DNA of 45,210 bases from Gammaproteobacteria bacterium. GTDB taxonomy: Bacteria > Pseudomonadota > Gammaproteobacteria > Ga0077536. Shown piece by piece: positions 1 to 9,749 of the stretch (position 1 is its first letter; each line of letters starts with the position of its first letter). The stretch is from positions 1 through 45,210 of the forward strand of contig JADLEV010000003.1 in assembly GCA_020845935.1 (NCBI GenBank), read 5' to 3'. The notes beneath the pieces are model-generated. The model did no database searches and had not been told where the DNA came from. It saw only the letters and a program-made list of their open reading frames with translations. Both the position numbers and the translations under genes were made by a program.

Positions 1-939
1 GCGATTCTGATTCACAAATTCCGCCGCCAACACCCGGCCATCCTTAACTTTCTTACCATCCTTGAACAACTCCTCATATACGACCGCGTAGGAATCACCA
101 ACGCGTATATCCAGCAGGAAATCAATATCCCAGCCGAATATATCCACCAGCTGCATCAAGACGTTATCCGAAATTCCCGCTTTTTGTCCGGCCAGAAACA
201 ACGAGTCCTCAATGGTAGCCGTAGCCGTCGCCACCCGTCGATCTGGCTCGGTAACGAGTAACCGCGACCGAAAGCCGGAGTCCTCTTTAACTACATGGAG
301 CATGGACTCGAGATCGATGTCGAGAATCATCTCGAGGACCTGATCACCAGCGACACGGAAGCGAACTTCCTGTCCCGGCCGAATGTCTCTCAGGCGGTTT
401 GCCTCAGGGCCGGAATCGAGAATTGCTTGCAGCATGCCTCGGGCTAGTCCGAGGCGAGAAAAAATCAGGGCCATGTTGTCGCCGGCGACAACCGCTACGG
501 TTTGCCAGGTTCCGCTCGTGGCCAGAGCCTGCGACGCCCGATGCCACGGTTTGACGTTGACGTCGAAATATTCGAGCGTGTCGTTAACAGAAGCGCGAAG
601 TGCGGGCAAGGACACGCTCGACGCGACCGTCAATCCCCTGTCGCGCGCGTCAATGTGCGTATCAACCAGTCTGTGACCTGTTGGACTTCGCAGAACAAAT
701 GCCGCAATCGCGCCAACAACAACCGCCAGGATCGCTGTGACCTTCAACGTCCCCCTCTGGCGCTTGCGCGCGAAGCTCCCGCGCTGGTCAAAACAGAGGC
801 GATAGCTCTGTCTGCTTCGAGACTTTAACCGCAACGTTAAGTCCTTATTGTTATCGTGGTTAAGATAGCGTGCGAGCCGACGATGGGTCAATCCTTTTTG
901 TGCGCCGCAGGTGCTTTTTGTACGTGGCGAGAACAGCAT
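1..939 (-). CDS. MepM/OapA-type M23 murein endopeptidase, 5' part (gene runs off the left edge)
   Basis: The reading frame is open from an ATG at 939 down to base 1 (313 codons), so only the N-terminal part is present. It starts with a basic cytoplasmic stretch, then one membrane anchor (about residues 66-84, LKVTAILAVVVGAIAAFVLR), then the OapA/LysM-like and Csd3-like N-terminal domains of MepM-family proteins. Recognisable pieces are VVAGDNMALIFSRLGL, NRLRDIRPGQEVRFRV and, near the edge, GDSYAVVYEELFKDGKKV followed by GRVLAAEFVNQ, which in this family directly precedes the zinc-binding LytM domain. The catalytic LytM domain lies outside the window. The family cleaves peptide cross-links of peptidoglycan in the periplasm. 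The start is uncertain: the ATG at 939 has no clear ribosome site, and TTG codons near 891 or 831 are alternatives. Codon use is less GC-biased than in the genes further right. The gene is divergent from the esterase pseudogene. Confidence 0.8.
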   Translation of the reverse strand, partial: MLFSPRTKSTCGAQKGLTHRRLARYLNHDNNKDLTLRLKSRSRQSYRLCFDQRGSFARKRQRGTLKVTAILAVVVGAIAAFVLRSPTGHRLVDTHIDARDRGLTVASSVSLPALRASVNDTLEYFDVNVKPWHRASQALATSGTWQTVAVVAGDNMALIFSRLGLARGMLQAILDSGPEANRLRDIRPGQEVRFRVAGDQVLEMILDIDLESMLHVVKEDSGFRSRLLVTEPDRRVATATATIEDSLFLAGQKAGISDNVLMQLVDIFGWDIDFLLDIRVGDSYAVVYEELFKDGKKVKDGRVLAAEFVNQNR

Positions 940-1012
940 TCCATTGCGCCAGTTGCATCGTCGACAATCATTTTCCCAGACTGTCTTGCGGCATGCGAAA
1001 GAGGGCATTGCC

Positions 1013-2133
1013 ATGAAACGAAGCCGGGTAACATCGTTGGTCACCGGCATCGCCGCTCTTATGGCGACATTGTCCGCACAGACCGAGCTACGACCAAACA
1101 CGGCGACCCGGACCACCAAGCAGGGTCATCAATACATGCGGGAACAGCTAGGCATCCCCCCGGCTCCGCTCCGGGCCGGGCGGATGCTGCAAATTATGAC
1201 GAGGCTTTAACCCCTATCCGGAGTTGCCCGATCCGTTGGCGCTGGCAAACGTGTCACGATTACCGATACCTGGTGGCGCCGACGACGCCCCGGAGATCGT
1301 CGAGGCATTCGAGCATGAAGTGATCGGTGGGGTCCCGGTCGAGACGCCGAGCATTACCTGGGCCGTGACTCGGCAGACCGAAATGGATGCGGTGGTTAGC
1401 GGCGTACCGGTGACAGACCGACAACGGCACGGGGCTGACCAAGGGCATCATTGGACTCGCCAATCGTGGCCAACCTCGTCCGCCCGACGACTGGGGCGCG
1501 CTGCGCGCCCGGGCTTGGGGCGCAGCGCGGGCGCTCGATTACCTTGAAGCCGAGCCGCGGGTGGACGCGAAACGAGTCGGTCTCGAGGGTGTATCGCATT
1601 ATGGCAAAGCGGCACTGGTGACGCTTGCCTTCGAACCGCGCTTTACCATTGCGCTGGTCGACTTCTCCGGCGCGGGCGGTGCAAGACTGTACCGCCGCAA
1701 TTTTGGTGAAGCCGTCAAAAACCTTACTGGCAAGGGGGAATATCACTGGAAGGCGGGCAACTTCCTTAAATACGGTACCGCTGAGTCTTCATTTGGCAGC
1801 CGTAACGCCAACGACCCTCGGGTCGATGCGCACGAACTGATTACGCTATGCGCGCCGCGCCCGATGTTCATCAGTTACGGCATTCCCGAAAAAGCTGACA
1901 CACTTTGGCTCGACCGGCGCGGTTGTTTCATGGCCGCGGTCGCGGCACAGCCGGTCTACCGCCTGCTGGGCGCCAAGGATCTCGGCGTCCCCGATGACTA
2001 TCGCAACGTGACCTCGCCGGCCGTCGAGGTCGGGCTGCTCGACGGCCAGGTGGCTTGGCGCCAGCACGACGGAGGCCACGAAGGCCAGTCGAACATGGCG
2101 CACTTCATTACGAGGGCGAAGCGGATGCTATAA
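1013..2133 (+). pseudogene. Broken glucuronoyl esterase (CE15) gene
   Basis: Three frames have to be joined to follow one protein. It begins at an ATG (1013) with a signal-peptide-like start (MKRSRVTSLVTGIAALMATLSA). It continues in another frame around 1180-1210 (ADAANYDEAL), then in a third from about 1222 (LPDPLALAN, then PEIVEAFEHEVIGGVP), and finally in the frame open from about 1467 to 2133. The last part is well preserved: PPDDWGALRARAWGAARALDYLEAEPRVDAK in two halves, the nucleophile elbow EGVSHYGKAA, and the histidine motif HDGGHEG close to the C-terminus. CE15 enzymes cut ester links between glucuronoxylan and lignin alcohols. The elbow and histidine region survive, but the frame changes and the loss of sequence between about 1430 and 1467 should stop a full-length product. 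A 190-residue fragment could start at 1561. It could be a sequencing-error artefact, but several separate breaks make true decay more likely. Confidence 0.7.
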
Positions 2134-2147
2134 CGCAACGACTCGAG

Positions 2148-4712
2148 CTACGCGCGCTCAAGCCAAATCATGCGCCCCATCTCGAAGCGATGCGCCAGCA
2201 ACTCGTGGCGCGGATACATGCGTATGCGGAATGCCAGGAGACCGGAGAGATCCGGTGTCACGGTCAGCGTGAATACCGCTTCGCCTTCCGGCGTAAAGCC
2301 AGCGTGCTCCAGCCGATACTCGATACCGGCTTCCGGTGTCGGCGGTGCATCGGCCGCCCCCAACAGCAGGCTCAGTTCGACATCGGTCGGCTTGAGCATC
2401 CCGAGGCGGGCGGCAACACTGAAAGTCAACGGCGTATCCGCCAGTGCGGTGGTCTCCGGTCCGGCGAGCAGACGCAACGCGACACCCTCCCAACCATCGC
2501 GGATGCGGCGCTTCCATTCTGCGAGTATCCGAGCGGGTGCGTAATCATTGCCGGCAAGACGCAGCGCGTGGCGATGCGCGGGCCGGTAGAACTTGCGCAG
2601 ATAGTCCAACACCATTCGCTCGGAGCTGAACCGCGGCAACACGGTCTTCATGCTGTTCTTGGACAGTTTCACCCAGGGCGCCGGATAGCCGTGCTGATTG
2701 CGGGCGTAGAAGCGCGGCCGGATTTCGTCCTCGATGATGTTCATCACCTCGTTCGCTTCGATCCGATCGCGCTCATGTGCGGGCACGTGCGATGGTACCG
2801 GCGCGATGCCGAAACCGTTGTCTCCGGTATAGCCTTCGGCCCACCAGCCGTCGAGGATGCTGAGGTTGACGACCCCGTTGATCGCGGCCTTCATGCCGGA
2901 AGTGCCGCTGGCTTCCATCGGCGCCTGCGGCGTGTTCAGCCAGACATCGACTCCCGCCACCAGCGTACGCGCCAGCGCAAGGTCATAGCCTTCCAGCACG
3001 ATCAACCGCCCGGCTATTTCCGGCAGACGTGAAAAATCGTGCAGTTCCCGAATCAACTCCTGCCCGCCATGGTCACGGGCATGCGCGCGCCCGGCAAAAA
3101 TAAAGGCGATGGGCCGCTCGTCATCACGCAACAGCCTTATCAACCGCTCCCGATCGGACAGCAACAAGGTCGCACGCTTGTAGGTCGCGAAACGACGGGC
3201 AAAGCCGATGAGACAGATGTCGCGATCCGGGTCGAGGCAACGCACCATGTGATTGATTTCGGATTCGCCGAGCCCATTGCGCCGGTGCTGGATGATGGCG
3301 CGCCGGCGCAAGTCCGCAATCAGATCGAACTTCAGCATTTGCCGCACGCTCCAGAAGGTCTGATCCGGCAAAGCATCGATCTGTTGCCAGAATTCGACAT
3401 TGTGGAGCTCGTTGCGCCACTGGTTGCCGAAGCGCAAATTGAACAGGTTGACCCAGGCCTCAGCCAGGAACGTCGGCACATGCACGCCGTTCGTGACATG
3501 CTCAATGGGGTTCTCATGGGCGCTGATCTGCGGCCAGATGTGCGCCTCGGTCGCCGCCGCGACTTCGCCGTGAATGCGGCTGACGCCGTTATGGTGCCGC
3601 GATCCTCGCAGCGCCAGGGCGGTCTGGTTGAAACCGTGACTGTTCAGCGGGCTCGCGCCGAGGGCAAAGAATTCCTCGGCACTGAGACCGATCTCGTGCA
3701 TGTAATCGGGAAAGTACGCCCGCATCAAGTCGTGATCGAACACGTCGTGCCCGGCCGCAACCGGGGTGTGGGTCGTGAACACGGTGTCGGCGGCGACCAC
3801 TTCCAGCGCGGTACCGACATCGACACCGGTGCGGACCAACTCGCGCATCCGTTCCAGAATCAGAAAGGCGGCGTGTCCTTCGTTGATATGCCAGCAGGTC
3901 GGTTGCAGGCCCAACGCGCGCAACACGCGCAGGCCACCCATGCCGAGAGCAAGCTCCTGCTCGATGCGGACACGTGCATCGCCGCCGTACAGCTCATGGG
4001 TAATCATGCGGTCATCCGCCGCGTTGGTGGCGACGTCGCTATCCAGCAGCAACAGTCGCACATGTCCAAGCCGTGCCTGCCAGACGCGCAGCGCGACGGC
4101 ACGGCCCGGCAACGCAAGCGAAACGTGCAACTCGTCTCCGGCGGCATCGCGTACCGGCACCAGCGGCAGATCGCCGGCGCGGATCGGCGTGTAACTCATG
4201 TGCTGACGGCCGTTGACATCGATGACCTGCCGGAAATACCCCGCGTTGTACAGCAGCCCCACGGCGACAAACGGCAAGCCGAGGTCGCTCGCCGCCTTGC
4301 AGTGATCGCCGGCCAGCACGCCCAGCCCTCCGGCATACAGCGGCAGGCTCTCGTGGAACGCGAACTCGGCGCAGAAATAGGCGATGAGGTCACGCTCGGT
4401 CTCGAAGCGCGAGTAGACGCGCGGATCGGCCAGCTTCGCCCGATAGGAATCGAACGTAGATAGCGCCCCTTCATACTCCTGGCGGTAATTCGTGCTCGCC
4501 GCGGCTTCATTGAGCCGTTGTTGCGACACCCGCCGCAGGAACACCTTCGGGTTATGGCCGCAGGCATCCCACAACTCGCGATCGAGCCCGGCGTACAACT
4601 CGCGGATGCGGCGATTCCAGCTGTAGGAAAGGTCCATTGCCAGCTCTTCGAGCCGGGCGAGCTCCGCAGGGATTTTTGGTTGCATTTCGAAGATGTAGCG
4701 GCGGTCGCTCAT
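2148..4712 (-). CDS. glgP: Alpha-glucan (glycogen/maltodextrin) phosphorylase, GT35
   Basis: An 854-residue cytoplasmic enzyme that releases glucose-1-phosphate from alpha-1,4-glucans with pyridoxal phosphate. The first 100 residues match the DUF3417 type N-terminus found in the shorter bacterial phosphorylases ([13 protein letters not shown]). The substrate region shows [31 protein letters not shown] and [12 protein letters not shown]. The C-terminal half has [14 protein letters not shown] and the cofactor lysine motif [15 protein letters not shown], with the lysine at about residue 608. The tail after about residue 720 is a beta-rich extension typical of this subfamily. The gene is divergent from glgA with 57 bases between the start codons, so breakdown and synthesis of glycogen probably share one control region. 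Its stop lies 15 bases from the end of the esterase pseudogene, and no terminator hairpin was seen between them. Confidence 0.95.
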   Translation of the reverse strand: MSDRRYIFEMQPKIPAELARLEELAMDLSYSWNRRIRELYAGLDRELWDACGHNPKVFLRRVSQQRLNEAAASTNYRQEYEGALSTFDSYRAKLADPRVYSRFETERDLIAYFCAEFAFHESLPLYAGGLGVLAGDHCKAASDLGLPFVAVGLLYNAGYFRQVIDVNGRQHMSYTPIRAGDLPLVPVRDAAGDELHVSLALPGRAVALRVWQARLGHVRLLLLDSDVATNAADDRMITHELYGGDARVRIEQELALGMGGLRVLRALGLQPTCWHINEGHAAFLILERMRELVRTGVDVGTALEVVAADTVFTTHTPVAAGHDVFDHDLMRAYFPDYMHEIGLSAEEFFALGASPLNSHGFNQTALALRGSRHHNGVSRIHGEVAAATEAHIWPQISAHENPIEHVTNGVHVPTFLAEAWVNLFNLRFGNQWRNELHNVEFWQQIDALPDQTFWSVRQMLKFDLIADLRRRAIIQHRRNGLGESEINHMVRCLDPDRDICLIGFARRFATYKRATLLLSDRERLIRLLRDDERPIAFIFAGRAHARDHGGQELIRELHDFSRLPEIAGRLIVLEGYDLALARTLVAGVDVWLNTPQAPMEASGTSGMKAAINGVVNLSILDGWWAEGYTGDNGFGIAPVPSHVPAHERDRIEANEVMNIIEDEIRPRFYARNQHGYPAPWVKLSKNSMKTVLPRFSSERMVLDYLRKFYRPAHRHALRLAGNDYAPARILAEWKRRIRDGWEGVALRLLAGPETTALADTPLTFSVAARLGMLKPTDVELSLLLGAADAPPTPEAGIEYRLEHAGFTPEGEAVFTLTVTPDLSGLLAFRIRMYPRHELLAHRFEMGRMIWLERA

Positions 4713-4769
4713 GGCTCAATTTCCTGTCGTTTACCGGGTGCAGTTCAGCTGCCTGCTATCATTGCGCCA

Positions 4770-6206
4770 ATGCTCAAGATCCTGTTCGCCTGCAGCGAAA
4801 TTCACCCGCTTGCCGCGACCGGAGGACTCGGTGAAGTCTGCGCCAGCCTGCCGGTGGCACTACCCGCATTTGGTTGTGATTGCCGCGCCATCATACCCGG
4901 CTACCGGAGTGTCCGGGACAAGCTGCGACTCACGCCCATTGCCAGCGATCTGCGGGTGCCTGGCTGGCCCGGCTCAATCCAGATTCTGCGTGGCGATCTC
5001 GAATCCGGACTCGCTGTTTATGTCGTCGATGTGCCGGAATTGTTTAACCGGCCCGGCTCGCTGTACGCAGCGGAAACCGGCACCGAATGGCCGGACAACC
5101 CGTTCCGGTTTGCGATCTTCAGCCGCGTGGTCGCAGCGCTGGCCACCGGCCATGCCTTCGGTGATTGGCGGCCGGACCTGGTGCATTGCCACGACTGGCA
5201 GACCGGCCTGGTGCCCGCACTGCTGCAGGCGCTGCCGCGGCGCCCGGCGACGGTATTCACGATCCACAACCTCTCCTATCTCGGGCAATGTGATTACGCG
5301 ACCTTCCAGCAGCTCGAACTGCCCGGGACGCTCTGGCACCTCGATGCGCTCGAGTTCTATGGCAGTTGCGCGCTGATCAAGGGTGGCATCCGCTTCGCGG
5401 ATGCGGTGACCACGGTCAGCCCGAACTATGCCCGTGAGATCCAGACACCCGAGTTCGGCCATGGTCTGGACGGTCTGCTGCGTGCGCGATCCCAGGTGTT
5501 GAGCGGCATCCTCAATGGGATTGACTACCGGCAATGGAATCCGGCCGCCGATCGGCTGATTGCGCCGCCCTACGACGCCGATCGACTGGACACCAAAGCC
5601 GAGCACCGGCGCGCCTTGTGCCAGGAATTTGGCTTGCGGCAGGAGCCGACGGCGCTGTTGCTCGGTGCCGTGTCGCGGCTGACCGAGCAGAAAGGGATCG
5701 ATCTCGCGATTGATGCATTCAATGCGCTGGCCAAGGAATTGCCGCTGCAACTGGTGCTGCTCGGTTCCGGTGAGCAGCGACTGCAAGACGCGTTGCGAAC
5801 ACTGGCGCAAGCTCATGCGGGCCGGGTCGGATTGCGAATCGGTTACGATGAGGCGCTGGCCCACCGCATCATCGCCGGCAGCGATGCGCTGCTGATGCCT
5901 TCGCGGTTCGAGCCATGCGGGCTGACGCAGTTGTGCAGCCAGCGCTACGGCACGCCGCCTATCGCCCGCAGAACCGGTGGACTCGCCGACTCGATCGATG
6001 ACTCCGGCAACGGCGGCGCGACCGGTTTCCTGTTCGATGCTCCGTCAACCAATGCGCTTGCCGGTGCGATCCGCCGTGCGCATGCGAGTTTTCGTGACAC
6101 CGCGGCCTGGCGCGCGCGGCAACGCGCCGGCATGGCGCGCGATTTCAGCTGGGTCGCCAGTGCTGCGCTGTACCGCGATATCTATCGGCGGCTGCTGTCG
6201 CGGTAG
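4770..6206 (+). CDS. glgA: Glycogen synthase, GT5
   Basis: The product is 478 residues when started at the ATG at 4770, which gives the standard GlgA N-terminus (MLKILFACSEIHPLAATGGLG). The frame is open further upstream, but that stretch overlaps glgP on the other strand and is not part of the family. GlgA transfers glucose from ADP-glucose to the growing alpha-1,4-glucan. Seen are the GT5 catalytic domain (VHCHDWQTGLVPALL, TIHNLSYLGQ) and the C-terminal GT1-type domain with SRLTEQKGIDLAI, LLMPSRFEPCGLTQL and ARRTGGLADSI. One key position differs: the N-terminal loop that is usually KTGGL reads ATGGL. In E. coli GlgA that lysine (Lys15) takes part in ADP-glucose binding. The rest of the fold and the C-terminal sugar-nucleotide motif are intact. 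A strong terminator follows the stop codon. Confidence 0.95.
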   Translation: MLKILFACSEIHPLAATGGLGEVCASLPVALPAFGCDCRAIIPGYRSVRDKLRLTPIASDLRVPGWPGSIQILRGDLESGLAVYVVDVPELFNRPGSLYAAETGTEWPDNPFRFAIFSRVVAALATGHAFGDWRPDLVHCHDWQTGLVPALLQALPRRPATVFTIHNLSYLGQCDYATFQQLELPGTLWHLDALEFYGSCALIKGGIRFADAVTTVSPNYAREIQTPEFGHGLDGLLRARSQVLSGILNGIDYRQWNPAADRLIAPPYDADRLDTKAEHRRALCQEFGLRQEPTALLLGAVSRLTEQKGIDLAIDAFNALAKELPLQLVLLGSGEQRLQDALRTLAQAHAGRVGLRIGYDEALAHRIIAGSDALLMPSRFEPCGLTQLCSQRYGTPPIARRTGGLADSIDDSGNGGATGFLFDAPSTNALAGAIRRAHASFRDTAAWRARQRAGMARDFSWVASAALYRDIYRRLLSR

Positions 6207-6217
6207 AATGCTGCCAC

Positions 6218-6253
6218 TGCCGGCGCCGCCATGCGCCGGCACTTTTGTGTTTT
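6218..6253 (+). terminator. Rho-independent terminator after glgA
   Basis: A perfect 9-bp stem, TGCCGGCGC (6218-6226) and GCGCCGGCA (6233-6241), closes a 6-base loop and is followed by CTTTTGTGTTTT. The stem begins 11 bases after the glgA stop. The T-rich tail ends only a few bases before the ribosome site of the next gene, so the hairpin sits inside the leader of any transcript that runs on into the aminotransferase gene. Confidence 0.85.
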
Positions 6254-6268
6254 GCCAAGGAGACTCTC

Positions 6269-7399
6269 GTGCCTGCTCTGCTTCCGGACGTCGATCCCGA
6301 CGGCCTGCTCGAATTTTCCGTGGTCTTCACCGACCGCGCGCTCAACCACATGTCGCAGCGCTTTCAGGGCGTGATGCGGGATATCTCGGCGACGCTGAAG
6401 AAGGTCTATCACGCCGACGCCGCGGTGATCGTTCCCGGGGGCGGCACCTATGCGATGGAAGCCGTCGCGCGGCAATTCGCATCCGGCGGCAAGACACTGG
6501 TGATCCGCAACGGCTGGTTCAGCTTCCGCTGGACCCAAATCTTCGAAATGGGTCGGATCCCGGCGACAAGCAGCGTGCTCAAGGCGCGACCGATCGAACC
6601 GGGCCGGCAGGCTGCGTTCGCGCCGGCGCCGATCGCCGAAGTGGTCGCCGCCATTCGCGCGGAGCGCCCCGATGTCGTGTTTGCACCGCATGTCGAAACC
6701 GCCTCCGGCATGATACTGCCGGACGATTACCTGCAAGCCGTGAGCGCCGCGGCGCATGAAGTTGGCGCCCTGTTCGTGCTCGACTGCGTCGCCTCGGGCA
6801 CGGTCTGGGTCGATATGACGATGGCCGGCGTCGATGTGCTGATAAGCGCGCCGCAGAAAGGCTGGTCGAGCACGCCGTGCGGCGGGCTGGTGATGCTGAG
6901 CCGCCGCGCGCTGGAGCGATTGGAAGCGACCACCAGCACCAGCTATGCCTGCGATCTGCGCAAGTGGTGGCAGATCATGCAGTCGTATGAAAACGGCGGT
7001 TTCGCCTATCACGCGACGATGCCGACCGACGCGCTGCTGACCTTGCGCGACGCGATGCGCGAAGCCGAGAACGCCGGTTTCGATTTGCTGTGCGAACGGC
7101 AGCGCACGCTCGGACGCAAGGTCCGGGAACTGCTTGCCGCACACGGCTTCAAGAGTGTCGCCGCGCCTGGCTTCGAAGCGCCCGGTGTCGTGGTCAGCTA
7201 CACCGACGACGACGGCATCCATACCGGCAAGCGCTTCGCCGCGCTTGGCTTGCAGGTCGCCGCCGGCGTCCCGCTGCAATGCGACGAAGGCGCCGACTTC
7301 AAGACCTTCCGGCTCGGCTTGTTCGGCATCGACAAGCTGCTCCACGTCGATCGCACTGTGACCCATCTCGCCACGGCACTCGATCAACTCGCCAAATAG
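6269..7399 (+). CDS. Class V (fold type I) aminotransferase
   Basis: I chose the GTG at 6269 as start: AAGGAG (6257-6262) lies six bases upstream, and the protein then begins PALLPDVDPDGLLEFSVVF, close to family members. The product is about 376 residues. It is a cytoplasmic pyridoxal-phosphate enzyme of the alanine-glyoxylate/serine-pyruvate aminotransferase group. Visible are the glycine-rich cofactor region VPGGGTYAMEAVAR, the aspartate motif LFVLDCVASG, the lysine that forms the Schiff base in ISAPQKGWSSTPC, and the arginine region DFKTFRLGLFG near the end. The substrate pair cannot be told from sequence. It has no clear partner nearby: glgA ends at a terminator just upstream, and the next genes run in the other direction. 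Confidence 0.85.
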   Translation: MPALLPDVDPDGLLEFSVVFTDRALNHMSQRFQGVMRDISATLKKVYHADAAVIVPGGGTYAMEAVARQFASGGKTLVIRNGWFSFRWTQIFEMGRIPATSSVLKARPIEPGRQAAFAPAPIAEVVAAIRAERPDVVFAPHVETASGMILPDDYLQAVSAAAHEVGALFVLDCVASGTVWVDMTMAGVDVLISAPQKGWSSTPCGGLVMLSRRALERLEATTSTSYACDLRKWWQIMQSYENGGFAYHATMPTDALLTLRDAMREAENAGFDLLCERQRTLGRKVRELLAAHGFKSVAAPGFEAPGVVVSYTDDDGIHTGKRFAALGLQVAAGVPLQCDEGADFKTFRLGLFGIDKLLHVDRTVTHLATALDQLAK

Positions 7400-7516
7400 C
7401 CAACAGCCGGGGTGCTTGGCCTTCGCGCGCAGGAATGATGCGCGGAGGCCGGTCCGGTCAGGTATCGAAGCAGACGAGTCGGACGCGGTCGGGGACGGAC
7501 TCGGCGAACCATTCGT

Positions 7517-8470
7517 TCACGCAGGGAACCTGACCGCCGCGGCGTCAAACACCGGACCGTCGACACAGACGCGACGCATCGCCAATTTACCGGCTACGTC
7601 GATGGCCACGGTACAGCCGGCGCAACCACCGACCGCACAGGCCATGCGCTCTTCGAGCGACAGTTCGCACGGCAGATCGAAGCGCGCCGCAAGTTGCTGC
7701 ACCGCACGCAGCATCGGCGTCGGACCGCAGGCGAACAGTTCGACCTCGGCTCGCGCGCCCTCGGTCAGACCTTCGAGCCAGCACCCGGCCAACTCGGTGA
7801 CCAGGCCTTGAAAGCAGCCGGCAAAGCCTTGGCTGCTCGCGAGGCGCGACGGGATACGCCAATCCTCGAGCAAAGGCATGGCGGCGATCACGTCGGCGGG
7901 TAATCCCGGCACCAGAATCGCCGAGGGCCGCGGCGTGAACGGAAATGGAACCTCGGATCCCATGCACAGCAGCGGCTGCGCCGCCGGGGCCACCGTGCGG
8001 ATGTGCTCGACCAGACCAATCATCGGCGGGATGCCGACGCCGCCGCCCAAGAGCAGCGGCCGCTTGCGGTAACCAGCGAGCTTGAACGGCCTGCCAATTG
8101 GCCCGAGCAACGACAGGTCGTCGCCAGGTTGACGCAAAGCCAACAGCCGTGTGCCGTAGCCCTGTGCCTTATAGAGCATCTCGATCCAGCCGGCGGCAGA
8201 CGCGGCGCGCATGATGGACATGGGTCGACGCAACGGAATGGTCGGATCACATTGCAGGTTCAGGAACTGTCCCGGGCGGGCCCGGCGCGCGATCTCAGGG
8301 GCATGCACGCGCAGAACGTGCTGCCCGCCGGCACAACCGGTATTGCTGAGGACCCGCGCGGCTTCGAGGACGATGCTGCCCCGCCGCTCCAGCGCCTCGG
8401 CGCGTGACGGATACACGGCGCATGCGGCTGCCCCCTGCACCTGTGCCGCCGGCTCAGCCACGTTGGCCAA
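7517..8470 (-). CDS. pyrK: PyrK-like dihydroorotate dehydrogenase electron-transfer subunit
   Basis: A 317-residue soluble flavoprotein. The N-terminal half is a ferredoxin-reductase-type FAD domain (RRPMSI for flavin binding, then LGPIGRPFKL). The middle is the NAD-binding lobe (LLLGGGVGIPPMIGLVEHI, ELFACGPTPMLRAV). The C-terminus carries the 2Fe-2S cysteines in ERMACAVGGCAGCTVAI and RRVCVDGPVF. PyrK passes electrons from a class 1B dihydroorotate dehydrogenase (PyrDB) to NAD. No pyrD lies in this window, so either the partner is elsewhere or this copy serves another dehydrogenase. Its start overlaps the end of pyrC' by 17 bases, so it is the last gene of the operon pyrB-pyrC'-pyrK. The first 20 or so residues are alanine-rich and look unconserved, so a later start is possible. 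Confidence 0.8.
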   Translation of the reverse strand: MANVAEPAAQVQGAAACAVYPSRAEALERRGSIVLEAARVLSNTGCAGGQHVLRVHAPEIARRARPGQFLNLQCDPTIPLRRPMSIMRAASAAGWIEMLYKAQGYGTRLLALRQPGDDLSLLGPIGRPFKLAGYRKRPLLLGGGVGIPPMIGLVEHIRTVAPAAQPLLCMGSEVPFPFTPRPSAILVPGLPADVIAAMPLLEDWRIPSRLASSQGFAGCFQGLVTELAGCWLEGLTEGARAEVELFACGPTPMLRAVQQLAARFDLPCELSLEERMACAVGGCAGCTVAIDVAGKLAMRRVCVDGPVFDAAAVRFPA

Positions 8471-9749
8471 GCACGTCGTAGGCCACCCGGCCGCCCACCA
8501 GCGCCAGCACCGTGCGACCGGTCAGGGACTGACCGAGCCGCGGCGAGTTCTTGCCATCGCTGTGCAGTGATTCCACGTTACAGGACCACCGCAGGTTCGG
8601 GTCTATCAGAATGAGGTCGGCCACGGCACCCACGCCCAACTGCCCGCCCTTGGAACCAAGGACCCGGGCCGGCGCCTGTGTCACCGCCGCGATCGCACGC
8701 GCCAACGGCAGCCGGTGGCGGTGGGTGAGTTCGAGCAGCATCGGCACGAAGGTATCGAGCAAGGACATGCCTGGCTCGGTGGCACTGAACGGCGCCGCCT
8801 TGGCATCCGCATCGTGCGGCTGGTGGTCGCTGCAGATCGCGTCGATCGCGCCACTGCCTAGCGCCCGCACCAGTTCGGACCGATCCGCGCTGCCGGCGAG
8901 CGGGGGCTGCAGATGAAACATGCCGTCGAAATCGCCGACATCGACATCGGTGTAGTGCAGGTAGGCGATCCCGACATCGGCACTGACCGGCAGCCCGGCC
9001 CGCCGCGCCGCTCGCACCAGCCGCACCGATCGCGCCGTGCTGAGTCGTCCGAAATGGATTCGCGCCCCGGTCTGTTCACACAGCAGCAGCCAGCGGCTGA
9101 CTTCGATGGATTCGGCACAGCCGGGCGTCGCCGAGATGCCAAGCCGGGTGCTGATCGCGCCTTCGTGCATCCGTCCGGTCGCGCCGAGCCACGGATCCTC
9201 CGGTCGCGCGAACACCGTCAGATTCAGCGTCGCCGCGTATTCGAGCGCGTGGCGCAGCACCAGCGTGTCGCGGATCGGTTGCCGGGCGTTGCTGACACCG
9301 ACGCAACCGATGGCGCGCAGCGCGGCCATTTCCGACAGCACCGAACCGGCCCGCCCCTGCGTCACAGCGCCGAGACACAGCACCCGCGCGGCGCGCGCCT
9401 GCGTCGCCCGGTGCTTGATCAGATCGACCACGGCTGGCGTATCGATCACCGGATCGGTATCCGGCGGACAGCAGATGGTCGTGAAACCGCCGCGCAGCGC
9501 CGCCGCCGCTTCGCTGGCGATGGTCGCCTTGTATTCCGCGCCCGGTTCGCGCGGATGCGCGCACAAATCGATGAAGCCCGGACTGACGATCAGGCCGCGG
9601 GCGTCGATCTCGCGCTGCGGCCGGAAACCTGCCGGGGCGCGGCCAAGCGCGACGATGGCGCCATCACCGATGCACAGATCGGTCTCGGCATCGATACCGT
9701 TCGCCGGGTCGATGAGGTGGCCGCCGCGGATCCGGAGCGACAGCGTCAT
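8454..9749 (-). CDS. pyrC': Non-catalytic dihydroorotase-like subunit (PyrC'/PyrX)
   Basis: A 431-residue member of the class I dihydroorotase family. The zinc-binding HxH that normally reads DxHVHxREPG is here [10 protein letters not shown], so the first histidine is a cysteine. The later histidine in the usual HCED block is also lost (TVFARPEDP), and the HVST block reads FGRLST. The aspartate of SDHQPHD remains. This pattern is known from the pseudo-dihydroorotase of Pseudomonas, which has no activity but is needed for assembly of the aspartate carbamoyltransferase dodecamer. The stop of pyrB overlaps the start here by four bases (ATGA), which fits co-translation in equal amounts. A true catalytic dihydroorotase should be encoded elsewhere. 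The inactivity call is inference from the missing metal ligands. Confidence 0.85.
   Translation of the reverse strand: MTLSLRIRGGHLIDPANGIDAETDLCIGDGAIVALGRAPAGFRPQREIDARGLIVSPGFIDLCAHPREPGAEYKATIASEAAAALRGGFTTICCPPDTDPVIDTPAVVDLIKHRATQARAARVLCLGAVTQGRAGSVLSEMAALRAIGCVGVSNARQPIRDTLVLRHALEYAATLNLTVFARPEDPWLGATGRMHEGAISTRLGISATPGCAESIEVSRWLLLCEQTGARIHFGRLSTARSVRLVRAARRAGLPVSADVGIAYLHYTDVDVGDFDGMFHLQPPLAGSADRSELVRALGSGAIDAICSDHQPHDADAKAAPFSATEPGMSLLDTFVPMLLELTHRHRLPLARAIAAVTQAPARVLGSKGGQLGVGAVADLILIDPNLRWSCNVESLHSDGKNSPRLGQSLTGRTVLALVGGRVAYDVLGQRG

Noticed and set aside
2055-4463. Two long plus-strand frames opposite glgP
   Set aside because: GlgP is recognised along its whole length on the minus strand; the plus-strand products match nothing.
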